The notes under the pieces were generated by a model. The model was not told the DNA's origin and searched no databases. It was given only the letters and a program-made list of their open reading frames with translations. From Amblyomma americanum (lineage: Eukaryota > Arthropoda > Arachnida > Ixodida > Ixodidae), in the NCBI RefSeq assembly GCF_052857255.1, contig NC_135506.1, forward strand, positions 78,290,324-78,354,323: DNA of 64,000 bases, in the 5' to 3' direction. The translations under genes and the position numbers were made by a program. Shown here piece by piece: positions 44,875 to 55,849 of this stretch; within the stretch, counting starts at the first letter, position 1; each line of letters begins with the position of its first letter.

Positions 44875-45417
44875 TTAAGAACAGGCGACGTAAGGGCGGG
44901 AGACTGAGCTGCTGGAAATAAAATGACAGTGTTTGCACCTTTCCATATACGCGTACAAGAAATTAGAGAAGTTTCGATTTTTTAAACTCTCTACGTGTGT
45001 AGATATTGCTTCTGTTTTCTGAAGCCACCTCAGGGTGAGTCGACATAGCTGATCACAGCTAGTTAGGTTTTGCTCAGCTGCGTCCACGCTCGAAAAGCCT
45101 GCTCGTGACGTGTTCCCGCTCAGAGGGCCCAGTGGGTTCAGAAGCGTGCCACAGAAGATACTGAAAGTAAATGTACTTAACGCCTCGAATATAAACCTCT
45201 GCTTCTCACAAACGCAAGAATTATTTTTGAGAACTCGACTGCACACGCTGATTGCTGCGGTGAATGGTGGAACATCACCTATATTGCCGTGCTGAATCGA
45301 AGAAGATCTTTGCAGCCAGCGGCTATTCGCCGGAGCGGAAATTCCGCGGATGATCACTGTGCGGAAAAGTACGCAGAACTCTCTTCCGGTTTGACCCGTG
45401 TGAAGAACCCAGGGCAT
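44875..45417 (-). CDS. Unidentified 180-codon open frame
   Basis: ATG-started minus frame with six pairs of dispersed cysteines or fewer, for example NNSCVCEKQRFIFEALSTF, NLTSCDQLCRLTLRWLQKTE and MERCKHCHFISSSS. It is not low-complexity, unlike other frames in the cluster. It lies upstream (minus sense) of the exon candidate at 44509-44736 and could be part of the same gene. No splice sites were fixed and no domain is recognised. Chance openness cannot be excluded. Confidence 0.3.
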   Translation of the reverse strand: MPWVLHTGQTGREFCVLFRTVIIRGISAPANSRWLQRSSSIQHGNIGDVPPFTAAISVCSRVLKNNSCVCEKQRFIFEALSTFTFSIFCGTLLNPLGPLSGNTSRAGFSSVDAAEQNLTSCDQLCRLTLRWLQKTEAISTHVESLKNRNFSNFLYAYMERCKHCHFISSSSVSRPYVACS

Positions 45418-45699
45418 GATGGATTACGCGCATTTAGAGGTATTACCATTTTAGAGACGCAACTAATTCGAAAGAGTTAAGGAAATAGAAAAGTAAAATT
45501 CAGGCCCTCACCAGTTCAGTGTCACGATCATGGCGGCAGGCTGTATACGTTAATTTCTTGCCTGACGTAAGCCGCCTGTCGTTCGAGCAGAGAATTACTT
45601 CTGTGGAATGTAAGATGCATGCAAGCGGAGTTACGTGCAGTAGCATGTGTGAAATTCATTGATATCAACAAAGCCACGGATGCTTGAAGAAAATTTCCT

Positions 45700-45963
45700 T
45701 ATCGCATGACCCATGTTCGATCCTGACCTTGACAGCCGTGTTTCGATGGAGGTGAAACGCAAGAGGGCCTGTGTGCTGTGCGATGTCAGTGCACGCTAAA
45801 GATCTCCATGTGTTCGAAATTATTCCGGAGCCCTCCACTAACTACGGCAGCTTTTCTTTTCTTCTCTTAGTCCCTCCTTTATCCCTTCCCTTACGGCGCT
45901 GTTCGGGTGACCGCCAAGATGTGAGACAGATACGGAGCAAATTCCTTCCTAAATACCAATTAT
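45700..45963 (+). repeat. Ruka SINE, head diverged
   Basis: B-box-like CATGTTCGATCCTGACC, then GCCTGTGTGCTGTGCGATGT, GTTCGAAATTATTCCGGAGC, CTCCTTTATCCCTTCCCTTA and the end AAATACCAATTATA. Sense orientation, body and tail intact, A-box region lost. Confidence 0.85.
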
Positions 45964-46119
45964 AGTTTATTGTCGCATGCGCAGCTTTCGCCATTCAGAC
46001 GAGAATAAATTTGAGGTGACGTTAACGCCACATGGTAAATAACTTTCCCAACAACCACAAACGAAATTTTTTCACAATGCTTGGGGCCGTTTAAGAAAAT
46101 CGACAAGCAATTCATGAAC

Positions 46120-47012
46120 TCACCGTAGTTACCGTCGCACAGAACCAGGGACAATCTGTCGTCGGGCCCTGCAGTCTGAACGGGAAAGGCTTCCGATTGA
46201 AATGGATGATGTCCATTAGGAGAATCGCTCGTCATGGCAGTACAGGCGCTGCTGGCTGTTCGTTCTCTCATTGCGTTAGACGCACCACAGGATAAAACGG
46301 TAGTCGCCGAGATTGCAGTCCTTCATGCTGCGTCCGTTTCAGAGGGCATGTTGATGGTGAGCGCCGTTGTCTTGGTCTTCATTGTCGTCGCCGCAGCAGT
46401 AGCATTCTGTGGCCATAAAAGGTGACGTGTCCTCTTGAGCCGGTTACCTTTGAAGGTGTGTGTTGTACCTCTGTGGGACCTGTGCTATTATACTCATGGT
46501 ACAGGTGAGGTTTATGTGGCTGGGCCGCAGCGTCTTCTCATGTGTGCCTAGGATGTCGGATAGCTGTCCTGGCTGTGTTAGTTATCCTGAGCTTTCCGGA
46601 ATGTGAGTTTTTGGCGCTGATGGCAGGGGGCGCACACCAGTGCGTGATTGCTGTCTGTGATATCGTAGAAACGCTCGTTGAAGCTTTTTTATCTTTCTGT
46701 GCTGTGACTGATAAGTTGTTTCTGTCTGCGTGCTGCGCGTTGTTTTTGGTGCCATGTTGTGTCGAAAAAAAGTGCTGTCTCTGAGGGGAAGAACATTGGC
46801 GCTGTCGCAAAGGCAGCTATGGGCGCCCGCATGAGGAACAGTAGGAGTGCCGCTCTCGAACTGAAACGCCTGCACAGTGAATCCTGGCGCGGTGGAGATC
46901 TTCCAGCCTTGCTTGTGTTTCTGCGCGGACTTGTCCAGGTGTCACGAGAGCGTTGACTCAGCCGGATTCGGTGCTCGGTTGGCGTCTTGTCGTGACCTGC
47001 AATAACAACGCA
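46120..47012 (-). pseudogene. Cluster unit with acceptor, PHAG motif and donor
   Basis: Minus strand: acceptor GCGTTGTTATTGCAG ending at about 46997, then HDKTPTEHRIRLSQRSRDT. The core at 46828-46842 reads GTPTVPHAGAHSC in one frame and AALLLFLMRAPIAAFA in another. A basic Gln/Lys/Arg-rich stretch follows. Near 46400 the sequence reads NATAAATTMKTKTTALT, matching NATTATTRRKSATLT at 42.0 kb. Then a final block (DDRLSLVLCDGNY) ends at GTAACTACG then GTGAGTTC (about 46121). Frames are not continuous. The opposite strand reads as a Val-rich helix here, one reason strand needs testing. Confidence 0.45.
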
Positions 47013-48059
47013 ACGAGTCCTTACAGTCCTGATACACTTGGCAAACCACACATTTCTCTCTTATTTTAGCTTTGAAATGTAGCTCGATGCGATGAGCGGC
47101 AAAGAATTTACTTCAGTGGCGCTTATGTTTCTCTCATGACTGCGGTGCAGCCCAGTTGTAAACAACCTGGAATGTCACGCTGATTGCTTTCGTTGCATCC
47201 AAAGTTCGTAGTAAGCGGACCTGCCCTATTACAGCCGAAACATAGTGAGACAGGAGGGATGCGTATTTCTGTAAAACGTCTGTTTCGCATGCCTGTTTCT
47301 TGAAAGAAGGCCCTATCAAAACCTCTCCGGCGCGGCCATCTGCTCCTGGTGGCGACCATTCTATCAGACAAGGCACTTTAGGGACGCGATAACAGCGATA
47401 GCTATTGCGGTGTGGCCGGTAGATGGTGGTAGGTTGCACACTTGTCTACAGTCCTCGACAAAGTTGTAAGGACGGAGATACGAAGCAACTCCAGAGCATG
47501 CACGTGCAGAACGTGTAATATGCGTTATCACTGTGCAAAACTCTCGAGCAGTGCACTGAACTGCCGATAAAGCGGCACAGCTTGCAGCAGTTGCAAAGTT
47601 CTTGAAGGAAGTGTTACGCGGAGGTAGAACCGCACAGACTGAGTGGTGCGCACTGCTCGACCGCTCTACACAAGGGCGACATAGGCTGGCTGCCACGTGA
47701 CCGGATGGGCCAGCAGCCGCACCTCGTGACAGGTTCAGCACCGACCATGTGCTGTAGCTTCGCTTTCAACGTTGCCCACATCTTGCTCTCACCACACTCT
47801 GCTTCCACTCTAAACGCTTAGCGTTGCCGGCATACACACGCGCAGCGATTTGACTTGTAGACTGCCGGGGAGCGCTTGGTCCGCGGCTAACAGCTATTTT
47901 AATGGTGCCTTTTTATTGCTTTTAGAGGTCTACAATTTCTTTGGGAGCCGCGACTAATAAGACGGGACGGAATACGTTGGTGTTCCGCCCTTGTGTCTGT
48001 GCGCGTCCCCGTAAACAGAACTCCGTGGTTTAAAAATCAGTGTGCATGTTGATGGCTTA
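47013..48059. other. Intergenic, no recognisable gene
   Basis: Minus frames at 47134-47439 (101 codons) and 47364-47741 (125 codons) have no recognised domain. 47830-48050 shows no feature. Confidence 0.35.
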
Positions 48060-48350
48060 ATTAGGCATTCATAAATCGCCATTAAATACAGCCTTCCTCC
48101 TCGTCCTCAGTTGAGAGCAGCCAGTTGGAGCTGTGCTCGAAGATGCGGATGGTGAACACTATTGATTGGACTACTGTGCACGATAACAACGAAGTGGTAG
48201 CAGGGTGCAGGTAACTCCTACCAGTCGTGCGTGGTAATAAAGCGTCTCGGGAAATAAGGCTGCAACGAATGCGGTACTGTTCGTGGAGTGCAGAACACAG
48301 CACAGAATAAAATACCGGTGGTCATGCGCGGCAATATCAGCGGCAATGGT
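48060..48350. repeat. Spacer segment duplicated at 38.2-38.65 kb
   Basis: Partner of the segment described at 38200-38650; landmarks AGGTAACTCCTACCAGTCG and ACACAGCACAGAATAAAAT. It lies downstream (minus sense) of the unit at 48.8-49.2 kb. Confidence 0.5.
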
Positions 48351-48799
48351 GAACGGCTTGTTTAACTAAGCACGAAAGGGACAACATCCCTTACATGGTC
48401 ATGTTTTCTTCCCAATCATGTGAGGTTAACAGCCGGAACGAGGATGTACTTATGGACGATGAGAGATACCGCAGAAAATTGCTCAATAACAACCAAGTGG
48501 GATTTAACATACTATAGCGTCTCGCAACGCACTGGGATCTTTGCATTTCATCTCCGCCATAACTCGACCATCGTAAAAAATGCCTAATGAGGGCATTTTC
48601 CTCATAAAATGAGATCTGCGTGTGTAAGAGAGAGGCATGAACGCAGCCTGAAAATATTTATTGTATTCCAGTGCGATATCGCAGATACACTGCACCTATT
48701 TCAACGAGGAGGACCCCACTGTTGGGAAAGCTAAGAGTGTGACAAGACAGAAATGTCTGAATGGCGAAAACTGAGCCGTCCTGGTTACCTTAGGAGGTA

Positions 48800-49190
48800 C
48801 TCACCTCGATTTTCTTTTCCGTGGAGGTTCAGGCCGAGAGCACGTAAGCCTTGTCGGTTTTCTCAGGATTACTGCAGGCAGCCCGTTGGACGGACTGGCT
48901 TGTGGTTCTCGTGTTGTTCCGACGTTTTCGCATCGTTTTTGATGACGCCGCTTGTGAAACCTTGATTGGTACTGGTACTGGTTGCGGCCTATACAGTCGC
49001 CGTCGGTGGTCTCAGGGTAGATGGCCTATTCGTGATTCTCCTTCTCCCCAGAGATGTTTTGGGCGCATGTTGATATGATGGCTGTGGTAATGTTCGGATG
49101 CACGAGGTTGTAGTTGCGGTCGTCCTGGTTTTTTTTTGTAGATGTAGCAGGTACGTCATTATCCTCGTATTGGTAGCCATAATCGCGGTA
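48800..49190 (-). pseudogene. Cluster unit, 3' part
   Basis: Minus strand: KTRTTATTTSCIRTLPQPS in a 63-codon Thr-rich frame (48989-49180). IGHLP, stop, DH near 49020 is a worn copy of the GHLSNH motif. A final block RALGLNLHGKE is followed by ATCGAG then GTGAGTACC, a near-perfect donor, at about 48808. The last block matches the exon candidate at 44509-44736. This unit gives the best donor sequence of the family. Confidence 0.45.
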
Positions 49191-49839
49191 ACCTTGTGTG
49201 TCCTAAATATGTGTTGTTACAGACAACACCGGGGGTTTTTCCAACATTTTTAGGTACTGATCGCACCGTATTTCTGCAGCATTTTGTATCCGACAGAAGA
49301 AGCGGTTTCAAAATATCAAGCAGACCCATATTAAACTGAAAAATATGAAATCGAAACCAAAACTTGATTCTTGCGCGCCGAAATCAGAGGAAATGAGGAC
49401 ACGGCAACAGCAGAGTTTAAAATTGATTTGAGCAAGAATGAGCTGACGCACGGCTGTAGACATGGTGGAAATTCTTAGGACGGTGAGAAAAGCTGCAATA
49501 AAAACTTTTGTACGTCACATGAATTATGGAAAGAAACTGTCAAGGAGACTACCATATGTACGATACATGACGATACATGAACCTCGAAAAACCTCGGAGT
49601 TGCCCATAAATTAGAATGTTATTGTTCCCGCCACAATAATAACGACGGTGATGAAAGGAACGAAACGTCCCACTTGTAAGGACGGATGAAGTAGAAAGCC
49701 TCACAATCATCGCAACAGGGAAATGAGGTAGGTTAGGGTCAAGTAACTGCAGATCTTTTTAAAGAATGGTGGAGACATTGGAGTAGGCTAAATTGCCATC
49801 TCAAAGGCGCAATGACACATGGCATCGGGGGTACTGGAT
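49191..49839. other. No recognisable gene
   Basis: AT-rich DNA, no ORF of note. A short direct repeat CGATACATGA occurs twice at 49561-49579. Confidence 0.4.
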
Positions 49840-50616
49840 TCATGGAAGAACAGTAACATAATCTTCAGCAGCAGTGCAAACTCTCGGTGCCGACATGAGG
49901 AATAGAAGGGGCACCCCACTAGAAGCCTTCACAGAGAGAAATGGAGTCGCGATGGTTGTGCCTCGACTTATGGGGAGGCGAGAGGCTGCAGGTGTCGTGT
50001 AGTGAGTGTGCTGATGGGGTGCATTGTCGAAATGTGCACCAAGTTGGAGTAAATTGTGGTATGTAGTATGATTGGCACCGTTAGCGTTGTACTGTGGTAA
50101 GTGCTGTGATTTTGTGCGTTTTCGTGTTAGCGGTAGTTGCGTTCTTGTTTTATCAATTTTGATTGTGGTGGGTCTTGTGTTCTGCACCGAGTTTTGTTCA
50201 TCTGTGAACTCGTGCCGTGGTTATTCTGTCGACATCACGTGACAACCGCCGAGTACTGGAGGTGAAAGCAGCGACCGACGAGTTTCGTGCTCTATTTGTG
50301 GTTATGTTTCTTGTTATCGTCTTGGAGCTTTGCAGTTGTCGGCTCTAAATCGTGTGGAACAAGAAAAGTGCCGCAGGCTCCTGCCGTCGAGATTGGCAAA
50401 CTTCTCAGCCCAAACGGACAAGATTCACGGAAAGTCCCGCCGAGACGACTTTTTTGCTTGTTGCACACTTCTTCCAAGAAATTGCTCCAAGATATCTTTT
50501 TCCGCTGCGTGGACCATGCTGGAATCCAGGTGTATGCCGTCGACGTATTACGTTCACAAGCGCTTGTTCACGTGGCGCTGAGCGTAGACCATATGAAAGC
50601 CTGCGAAAAGATGAAC
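49840..50616 (-). pseudogene. Two adjacent cluster cores
   Basis: Core one (49892-49906) reads GAPSIPHVGTE in one minus frame and SSGVPLLFLMSAPRV in another; the second frame is open for 115 codons and Thr/His/Asn/Gln-rich upstream (HNLLQLGAHFDNAPHQHTHY). Core two (about 50350-50375) reads PAALFLFH. A worn acceptor TCATCTTTTCGCAG ends at about 50605. DNA next to core one (GAGTCGCGATGGTTGTGCCT) is shared with the units at 34.45 kb and 58.29 kb. The pieces do not form one frame. Confidence 0.4.
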
Positions 50617-50649
50617 GTCAGCCTTGTTGAGTACAGGCAACCTGAGTAA

Positions 50650-51900
50650 GATACCGGGCTGATTTGCGTGATGTTCGAGATGCCTTAAATTTAGCAATTG
50701 TGTGAATTCCTACGTGCACTGATATTCTAGGAAAACGGACACATATAATTATATAAAACAGTCTGAATGCCTAGGATGCAAAATTAAGCGCCTCATGAAT
50801 GCACGTAGGAGACGATTTCAGGGTACGGCATTTATAAAGGACTGTGAATTTCGAGGAAGAACGCACTCAGATTACTCAGACCTTCGGGCTCCATATTAGT
50901 GTGGAAGAAAGTTGCACTGAAAATAACCCAACACTGGTGACTCGAAAGTCTCTCAAATCCGCTTGCTATGCGCACCTATTCCGTGTCCCAATAGTCATGA
51001 GTTGCACATAAAAGCTGTGCTAAGGGAGGAGCCCTATCATTCTAAATAAATGAGCCGGGTAATTTTGGTTATTTTTCAATCTTGTGTTTAGCTAATATAA
51101 CCTCAGCTTTGTGTGCGCCACAAAACCGAATACAAGAACCAACTAACCTTACTTTCTTCACTATTTTTCAGCGAAACTGGTTGTACCAAGAGAAAACTCA
51201 CCATAATCACTGTCAAATGCGGTACGGTACCACTACTGCCGCGCTCGCTGAACCATGGTGGAGTGACGACACTTGAGGTCGCCTCCATTCTCTTCGCAAA
51301 CCTGCGAGGGAAAGTGCGGGTTGTTTTTTAGGCCCAGGCTGTTGGGGTTACCACTTCGCATATAACTTTTTCTTGCCACAGATACGTTCTGGTTATTAAC
51401 TGGAGTAACACTCGCTGTTTTAAAAGTTGATACTTCAGCACTCCGTGCACTGTTTCTTTGCAGTGCGCAGTTTTTTTTGTGCACTGATTCCCGTAGGCTG
51501 ATAAAAGCAAAAGTGACCGAAATTTGGTTTTCGGATCACATTAGCTTGCGAAAAGAGGAGCGGTTTGAGTATGACACGGACTGAGGGCCTAATCAGGAGC
51601 CCTGATTACTGTATAGATGGAAACTGCTTGTCAGAATGAAAGAGCCAGCAAGTTTTCTACAAGAAAGAAGAAACCCTAGACGCATGATCTCTTTGCAGGC
51701 TCCAGTATCATCGCCATTACATCTTTTTGGTTTTCCACAAAACCACTCACAGATGCCAAGCTTCTGAGCAAATTTCGTGATTTGTTTTCTGACTTATTGT
51801 AGGCCTCACAACGGTGTATGCCCACCATTCGCCTTTGATACGAACTGCTGTTTCGTTGTCGTTAGACATCGAATACATTCCTGCAATAACAACAGAGCCT
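50650..51900. other. No recognisable gene
   Basis: AT-rich spacer. Short ORFs without motifs. Confidence 0.4.
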
Positions 51901-52429
51901 AGCTATAGTTGTGCTGACTAGACGATTCCTTTAATGAGAGGAACGCTTAGTGCGGAATGGTAATACGCGCCACCACAGTGCAGCAGCGTTGGATTTCGTA
52001 TAAGAATTTGGCATATAAGAGGAAATCTTTCGAAACTTTTTCTCAATGTCAGAGCTGAAATGGACTCAAAGTCCGGTACTTTCCACCGGCGTACCGTTTT
52101 CACGAAGGCGCCGTGTTAGCCTGAAGTTCCAGCTTTGAGGTTTGAGGGAATTTCTAAGAGTGCAGAGACAATCAACGTACCTGTTATCGACGTCTTCAGG
52201 TGGCGTCCTTTATCTCCTCGAATCGGTCCACTGTAGCGATGCCGGACAAACTGTGACCCGCGCTGGCGTTGTGATGCAGCGCTCGGGGTATTTCAGGCAG
52301 TGTCTGTCCAAGTCGCCCGTTTGTAGGTTCATTTGTCTGTTCAAACTGCACGGTATCTGACGTCCCGAAGCGGCACTTGGGCTGTAAGGCACCGTAGTCG
52401 AGGGCACTGCATGCCGTCTAGGCTTCTTT

Positions 52430-52480
52430 TTACTACGCTCTGACATCGCACAGCGCATGGGCGCCTCTGCGTTCACATCG
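52430..52480 (-). repeat. Ruka SINE scrap
   Basis: CTGACATCGCACAGCGCATG then GGCGCCTCTGCGTT match, in reverse, the middle of Ruka over about 45 bases. Too short to place further. Confidence 0.5.
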
Positions 52481-52550
52481 AGCTAAACGTCGCCCTTTTG
52501 GGAAACGATATTTTCCAAATTGACGATTCTGTTCGTATACTGGCCCTCCG

Positions 52551-52975
52551 TTACGTGCAGTGGTGGTTGTAGTTCTGAAACTGTTGCGTGACTGGATGCA
52601 TCTGTCGACTTGCGTTGAATAAATGTGTGTCGGTGAAGTTAACCTGACGCTTGGGTGTCGCTGTACAGGTCCCAATGAGGTTGCGGCTGCTTGTACGTCG
52701 GAGGGTGCTGTCTAGTCTTCCCACGTCTGCCTGTTGTATTTCCCGAGTGAGTGCGGTGACGTAGCTGTAGAAAGCGCCACTGGCATGAAGAACAGGAGCA
52801 ACGTACTTATGGGAGTGAACCGGCGGCCCCGAGTACTCCCGGCATGCGAAAGAGGAATAGTGCTGGCCTGGACGTGACACTCGGTAGATTCCACAGCCCC
52901 GCAGACCTGACACTCAGCACAATGTTCGCGATGCAGGCAGCTCCAGGGAATGATACCGGCTCCCCAAACGGACAT
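52551..52975 (-). pseudogene. Cluster unit with two cores
   Basis: A 120-codon minus frame (52551-52913) reads HSHKYVAPVLHASGAFYSYV (core one, 52783-52796), then QADVGRLDSTLRRTS, RQVNFTDTHLFNASRQMHP, ending NYNHHCT. Core two, 60 bases upstream (52841-52860), reads ASTIPLSHAGSTRG in another frame, which then reads STLLLFFMPVALSTA at core one. The pair of cores about 60 bases apart is a recurring layout. No start codon or confirmed splice site. A spacer donor-like GATAACAG then GTACGTTG lies at about 52178. Confidence 0.45.
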
Positions 52976-53063
52976 GTCGCCGCTAGATTCCTTGTGGTGG
53001 TGCAGAAGGTGACGATGGTACAGGTCACGACCACCACCAAGCCCAGTGCCACAATGTGCACCA

Positions 53064-54292
53064 TCCAGGAGGCTGCAAGAGATAAATTGGTCTGTTCATA
53101 GTCCTTTGAAGTCTCAGAAGGTGGGTCATTCCCATAACAATTTAGGGCAGATAGGGCTAGCGCAACGGATAAAAAGCTACTCAGAAAGCCAATATAGCAA
53201 TTGCGAGGGACGTTCTAGGTGGAACACTGATAGGGTGGCTAAAAGGAAAGTAAGAAATATGACGCGGTAATGGCGTAGTTTTCCATGATATACGCTGGTG
53301 GAAGATAAATTTTCAAGCATTACTTGCATCAGCCAAGTCGTTGTCGTAACCGCCGATTCCAGAACATCCCCCTACTGCAGGAGCCGTTGCGTACTTAGCG
53401 AGGCCCGTCAAGTAAAAAGTGGGTATCATGACTATCGCCCTCGCACTTCATAGACAACGAGCGTAGTTGGTTTTCACAAAATTTTAATTGATGGCTTCAG
53501 GTCTCGATGGGAATAACAAGCTGCATCAGGGGCGCTGTCTTCGGCTGTGGCCATTTTAAAATTCCCGGCTGTACTTCGGGGGCTTAGGTGCCTGCCCAAA
53601 AAGAACCTCAGTTGTCGAAATACAGTCGACACATTTTATAACGAACATGGTGGTCATGTGGACTACGTTAATTGTATCCAATGTTTGAAGCATGTGGACT
53701 TCCTATGTGACACCCAAAAATGGAGAGCCAATAGCGCGGTTTTTCTTCCTAAAAAACATTTCGATGTACGCTTGCCAAGTTACAGAACTTCCTAAGCAAT
53801 CCAGCGCAGTCAGTTCCCCTTTGCCGACTTCGTTGCTACCGATTGCTGCTTTAGGGGGCCAAGAAAGAAATCGTTGTGCGAGCGTTTATTACAACTGGTG
53901 CATGCGCACTCTCTACAACGTAATAGCGCCTGCTATTACGTTCGCCCCTGTATGGCTCTGCCATGTCGGCGTCATCAGGCGCACAAACAAGATCATGCTA
54001 ATGAACGTCAGGTGCGGTCAGATGAGCTGTGCATCGTCGACGCATTGCAACTTATCCACATGCGGCCGACAACATGTGTGTTCCACAGCGTCCTACACCG
54101 TTCCTATGTCCATAAACATCGAAACAATTTTTGATGCAGTCCGCACTGAGCAAAATCAACGCCACTGGGAACAGAGGGATCTGAACTGATACTTCGGCAA
54201 CTGCTCTGCCACGCCAGACTGGTGTTATGCGCTTGTGGCATGCGAGCGACAGGAAACCATGAGTGCGTTAATTATTGCCTAGGTCAAGTGGC
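53064..54292. other. Intergenic with an unassigned plus frame
   Basis: A 165-codon plus frame (53692-54189) contains a hydrophobic stretch (NVIAPAITFAPVWLCHVGVI) and a Cys-rich block (RCGQMSCASSTHCNLSTCG). It does not match the minus-strand units in any clear way and no domain is recognised. It may be real, but support is thin. Confidence 0.3.
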
Positions 54293-54405
54293 TTACCTTT
54301 CTGGTCAGGAAAGGCAGCACATTGTGCACCACGCTCACGTCGAACACTACCAGGGCGTTTTATTTTTCCTTCCGTCACAGTGAAAGTCAACAAGCCACTC
54401 GGCGA
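54293..54405 (-). CDS. Possible internal exon
   Basis: Minus strand: acceptor-like TGGTGATGGCAG, then an open frame VSCSPSGLLTFTVTEGKIKR, PGSVRRERGAQCAAFPDQK, then a good donor CCAGAAAG followed by GTAAGCC at 54292. It lies downstream, in minus sense, of the signal-peptide exon at 55469-55562 and could be a later exon of that gene. Phase: the upstream exon ends in phase 1 and this exon begins so that the open frame needs one leading base, which is compatible. No domain is recognised. Confidence 0.25.
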
Positions 54406-55075
54406 ACAAGACACCTGCCATCACCATACCCCCCTCTAAGCTTATTCCTATTAGCACACTCGTGGAATAAAAAAAAATGCAGCATTGAGGCTAGTTTGTG
54501 TCGTGCCTTCAACCTACTTGAACGTAGCTTCCAAAGGAATGCGCCTTGCGAGCCTTCCCATTTATCGACGGCAGCCGCCGATCCCTCCAGTCCGTGCTCG
54601 GACACGGAAGCGCGGTAACGCGAAGCTCACTGCACTTTCCACCAATGCAAGACGTAGCCTTTCAAGGCTTGCATTTATGACGGCTGCATTTCTCATCTTT
54701 TTCTGTTTCTACTTTGTTTGAGCTGTTGCGTTCTTTGCGTGGTAAGTGAGGTGAGGGTATCACAAAGCCTTGGACACACTCATAGCTCTTGTAAGAAACT
54801 GCACTTTCTGACTGCAGGCCCTGTTTATAGCGTCCCCTCGTTCGCTCGAAAAGAGTTGTGGGGCCAGAATTGTTCGCTGTAGCCGAGACGCAATGCCATA
54901 TCTCTAATACATGTTTTGACCACAGCACTGCCCTCATTCGTAATAAGGTTACGTTAGTTATATCTCTGGCTCTGCGGCTTGAAGGATGCAGTTGCTCGCT
55001 CATTACTTGCAGGTGGTGCGAACTACGAAGCAGAATTGACATCTGAGCTAGTTGGTTTTTCATTTTCAAAAATTA

Positions 55076-55169
55076 TAAAGCGCACTTAGGACAACAGACA
55101 AGAGAGACCAAACCACACAAGCGCTTGTGTGGTTTGGTCTCTCTTGTCTGTTGTCCTAAGTGCGCTTTA
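55076..55169. repeat. Perfect 94-nt palindrome
   Basis: The arms 55076-55122 and 55123-55169 are exact reverse complements with no loop. The left arm contains CGCACTTAGGACAACAGACA, then AGAGAGACCAAACCACAC, and the centre is CAAGCGCTTG. Perfect loop-free palindromes of this size are unstable in cloning and rare in genomes, so either a recent foldback event or an assembly or library artefact is likely. Confidence 0.95.
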
Positions 55170-55468
55170 GAACTACGAACACTCGCCACTCAAGCCTCCC
55201 ACCTTCCCTCAGTTTTCCTCTTTCTCAACTTTCATGAAACTGGAGAGGAGGATTTCCCGCTCTCCACTTCGTCATCTGACAACAGAGGTTTACGAAACAC
55301 AGGCAGAGTGACGAAGTGTTGCAACATACAAGCGCCAAAGGTAACAAACAGTCAACACATACAGCCTAGCACGCCTTAATTGGGCCAACTCAACTCGTGA
55401 GAGCTACGAACAGCAACAGCCAGAGAAAGCCCCATCGCCGGAGCGCCGCAGCCACGTTGTATACGTAC

Positions 55469-55562
55469 CAACGCCAGGCGGCAAGCATATAAAGCAATCA
55501 ATCACCGCAGGCGTTGTGCAAACAAATACGAACAAAAAGGCCAAATAGATGGAAGCGAACAT
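55469..55562 (-). CDS. Signal-peptide first exon of a secreted protein
   Basis: From ATG at 55562-55560 the minus strand reads MFASIYLAFLFVFVCTTPAV, then IDCFICLPPGV, and stops at an excellent donor (GGCGTTG then GTACGT, donor at 55468). This gives 31 codons plus one base, phase 1. It has a canonical signal peptide: a short start, a 12-residue hydrophobic core and a likely cut after TPAV or nearby. The mature part begins with two closely spaced cysteines. First exons of this form are usual for tick secreted and salivary proteins. Later exons should be at lower coordinates; a candidate is at 54293-54405. The family is not recognised. The plus strand here is also open, with cysteines, so strand is probable, not proven. 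Confidence 0.5.
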
Positions 55563-55849
55563 GTGCGCTTTCGTGCTCGTGCCCCATGCAGTTGGTGACA
55601 ACGGTACTCTGAAGGAACGCCCTTGTCAATACCGGCGTCAGAAAGCAACGGTGGACGAACGCGTCGATTGCCGCCTGTACTGCCGCGGCGGGGAAGCACA
55701 ACACAGCACAACACAGCGCAGCATGTCCTACGTATTTGTAGTTGTACGGGTGCCTTCAGAATTACAGCATAGATTACCTCTGCTACACCTTGTCCAGCTG
55801 CCGTATATACAAGAGACTGCATTTACTTGTGGTCATGTATGCTGAAAGG

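Noticed and set aside
44875..45417. Assigning the 180-codon frame to a known cysteine-rich family
   Set aside because: Cysteine spacing matches no family I can name, so it is listed only as unidentified.
50287..50649. 120-codon plus frame starting like a signal peptide (MLYLWLCFLLSSWSFAVVG)
   Set aside because: It lies on a cluster core whose homologues elsewhere read better on the minus strand, and no paralogue keeps this plus frame open. It is kept in mind because strand is not proven.
55549..55845. 98-codon plus frame with cysteines (LKERPCQYRRQ, VDCRLYCRGG)
   Set aside because: It resembles small tick secreted proteins only loosely, begins after an in-frame stop, and has no signal peptide; the minus strand has a better first exon here.
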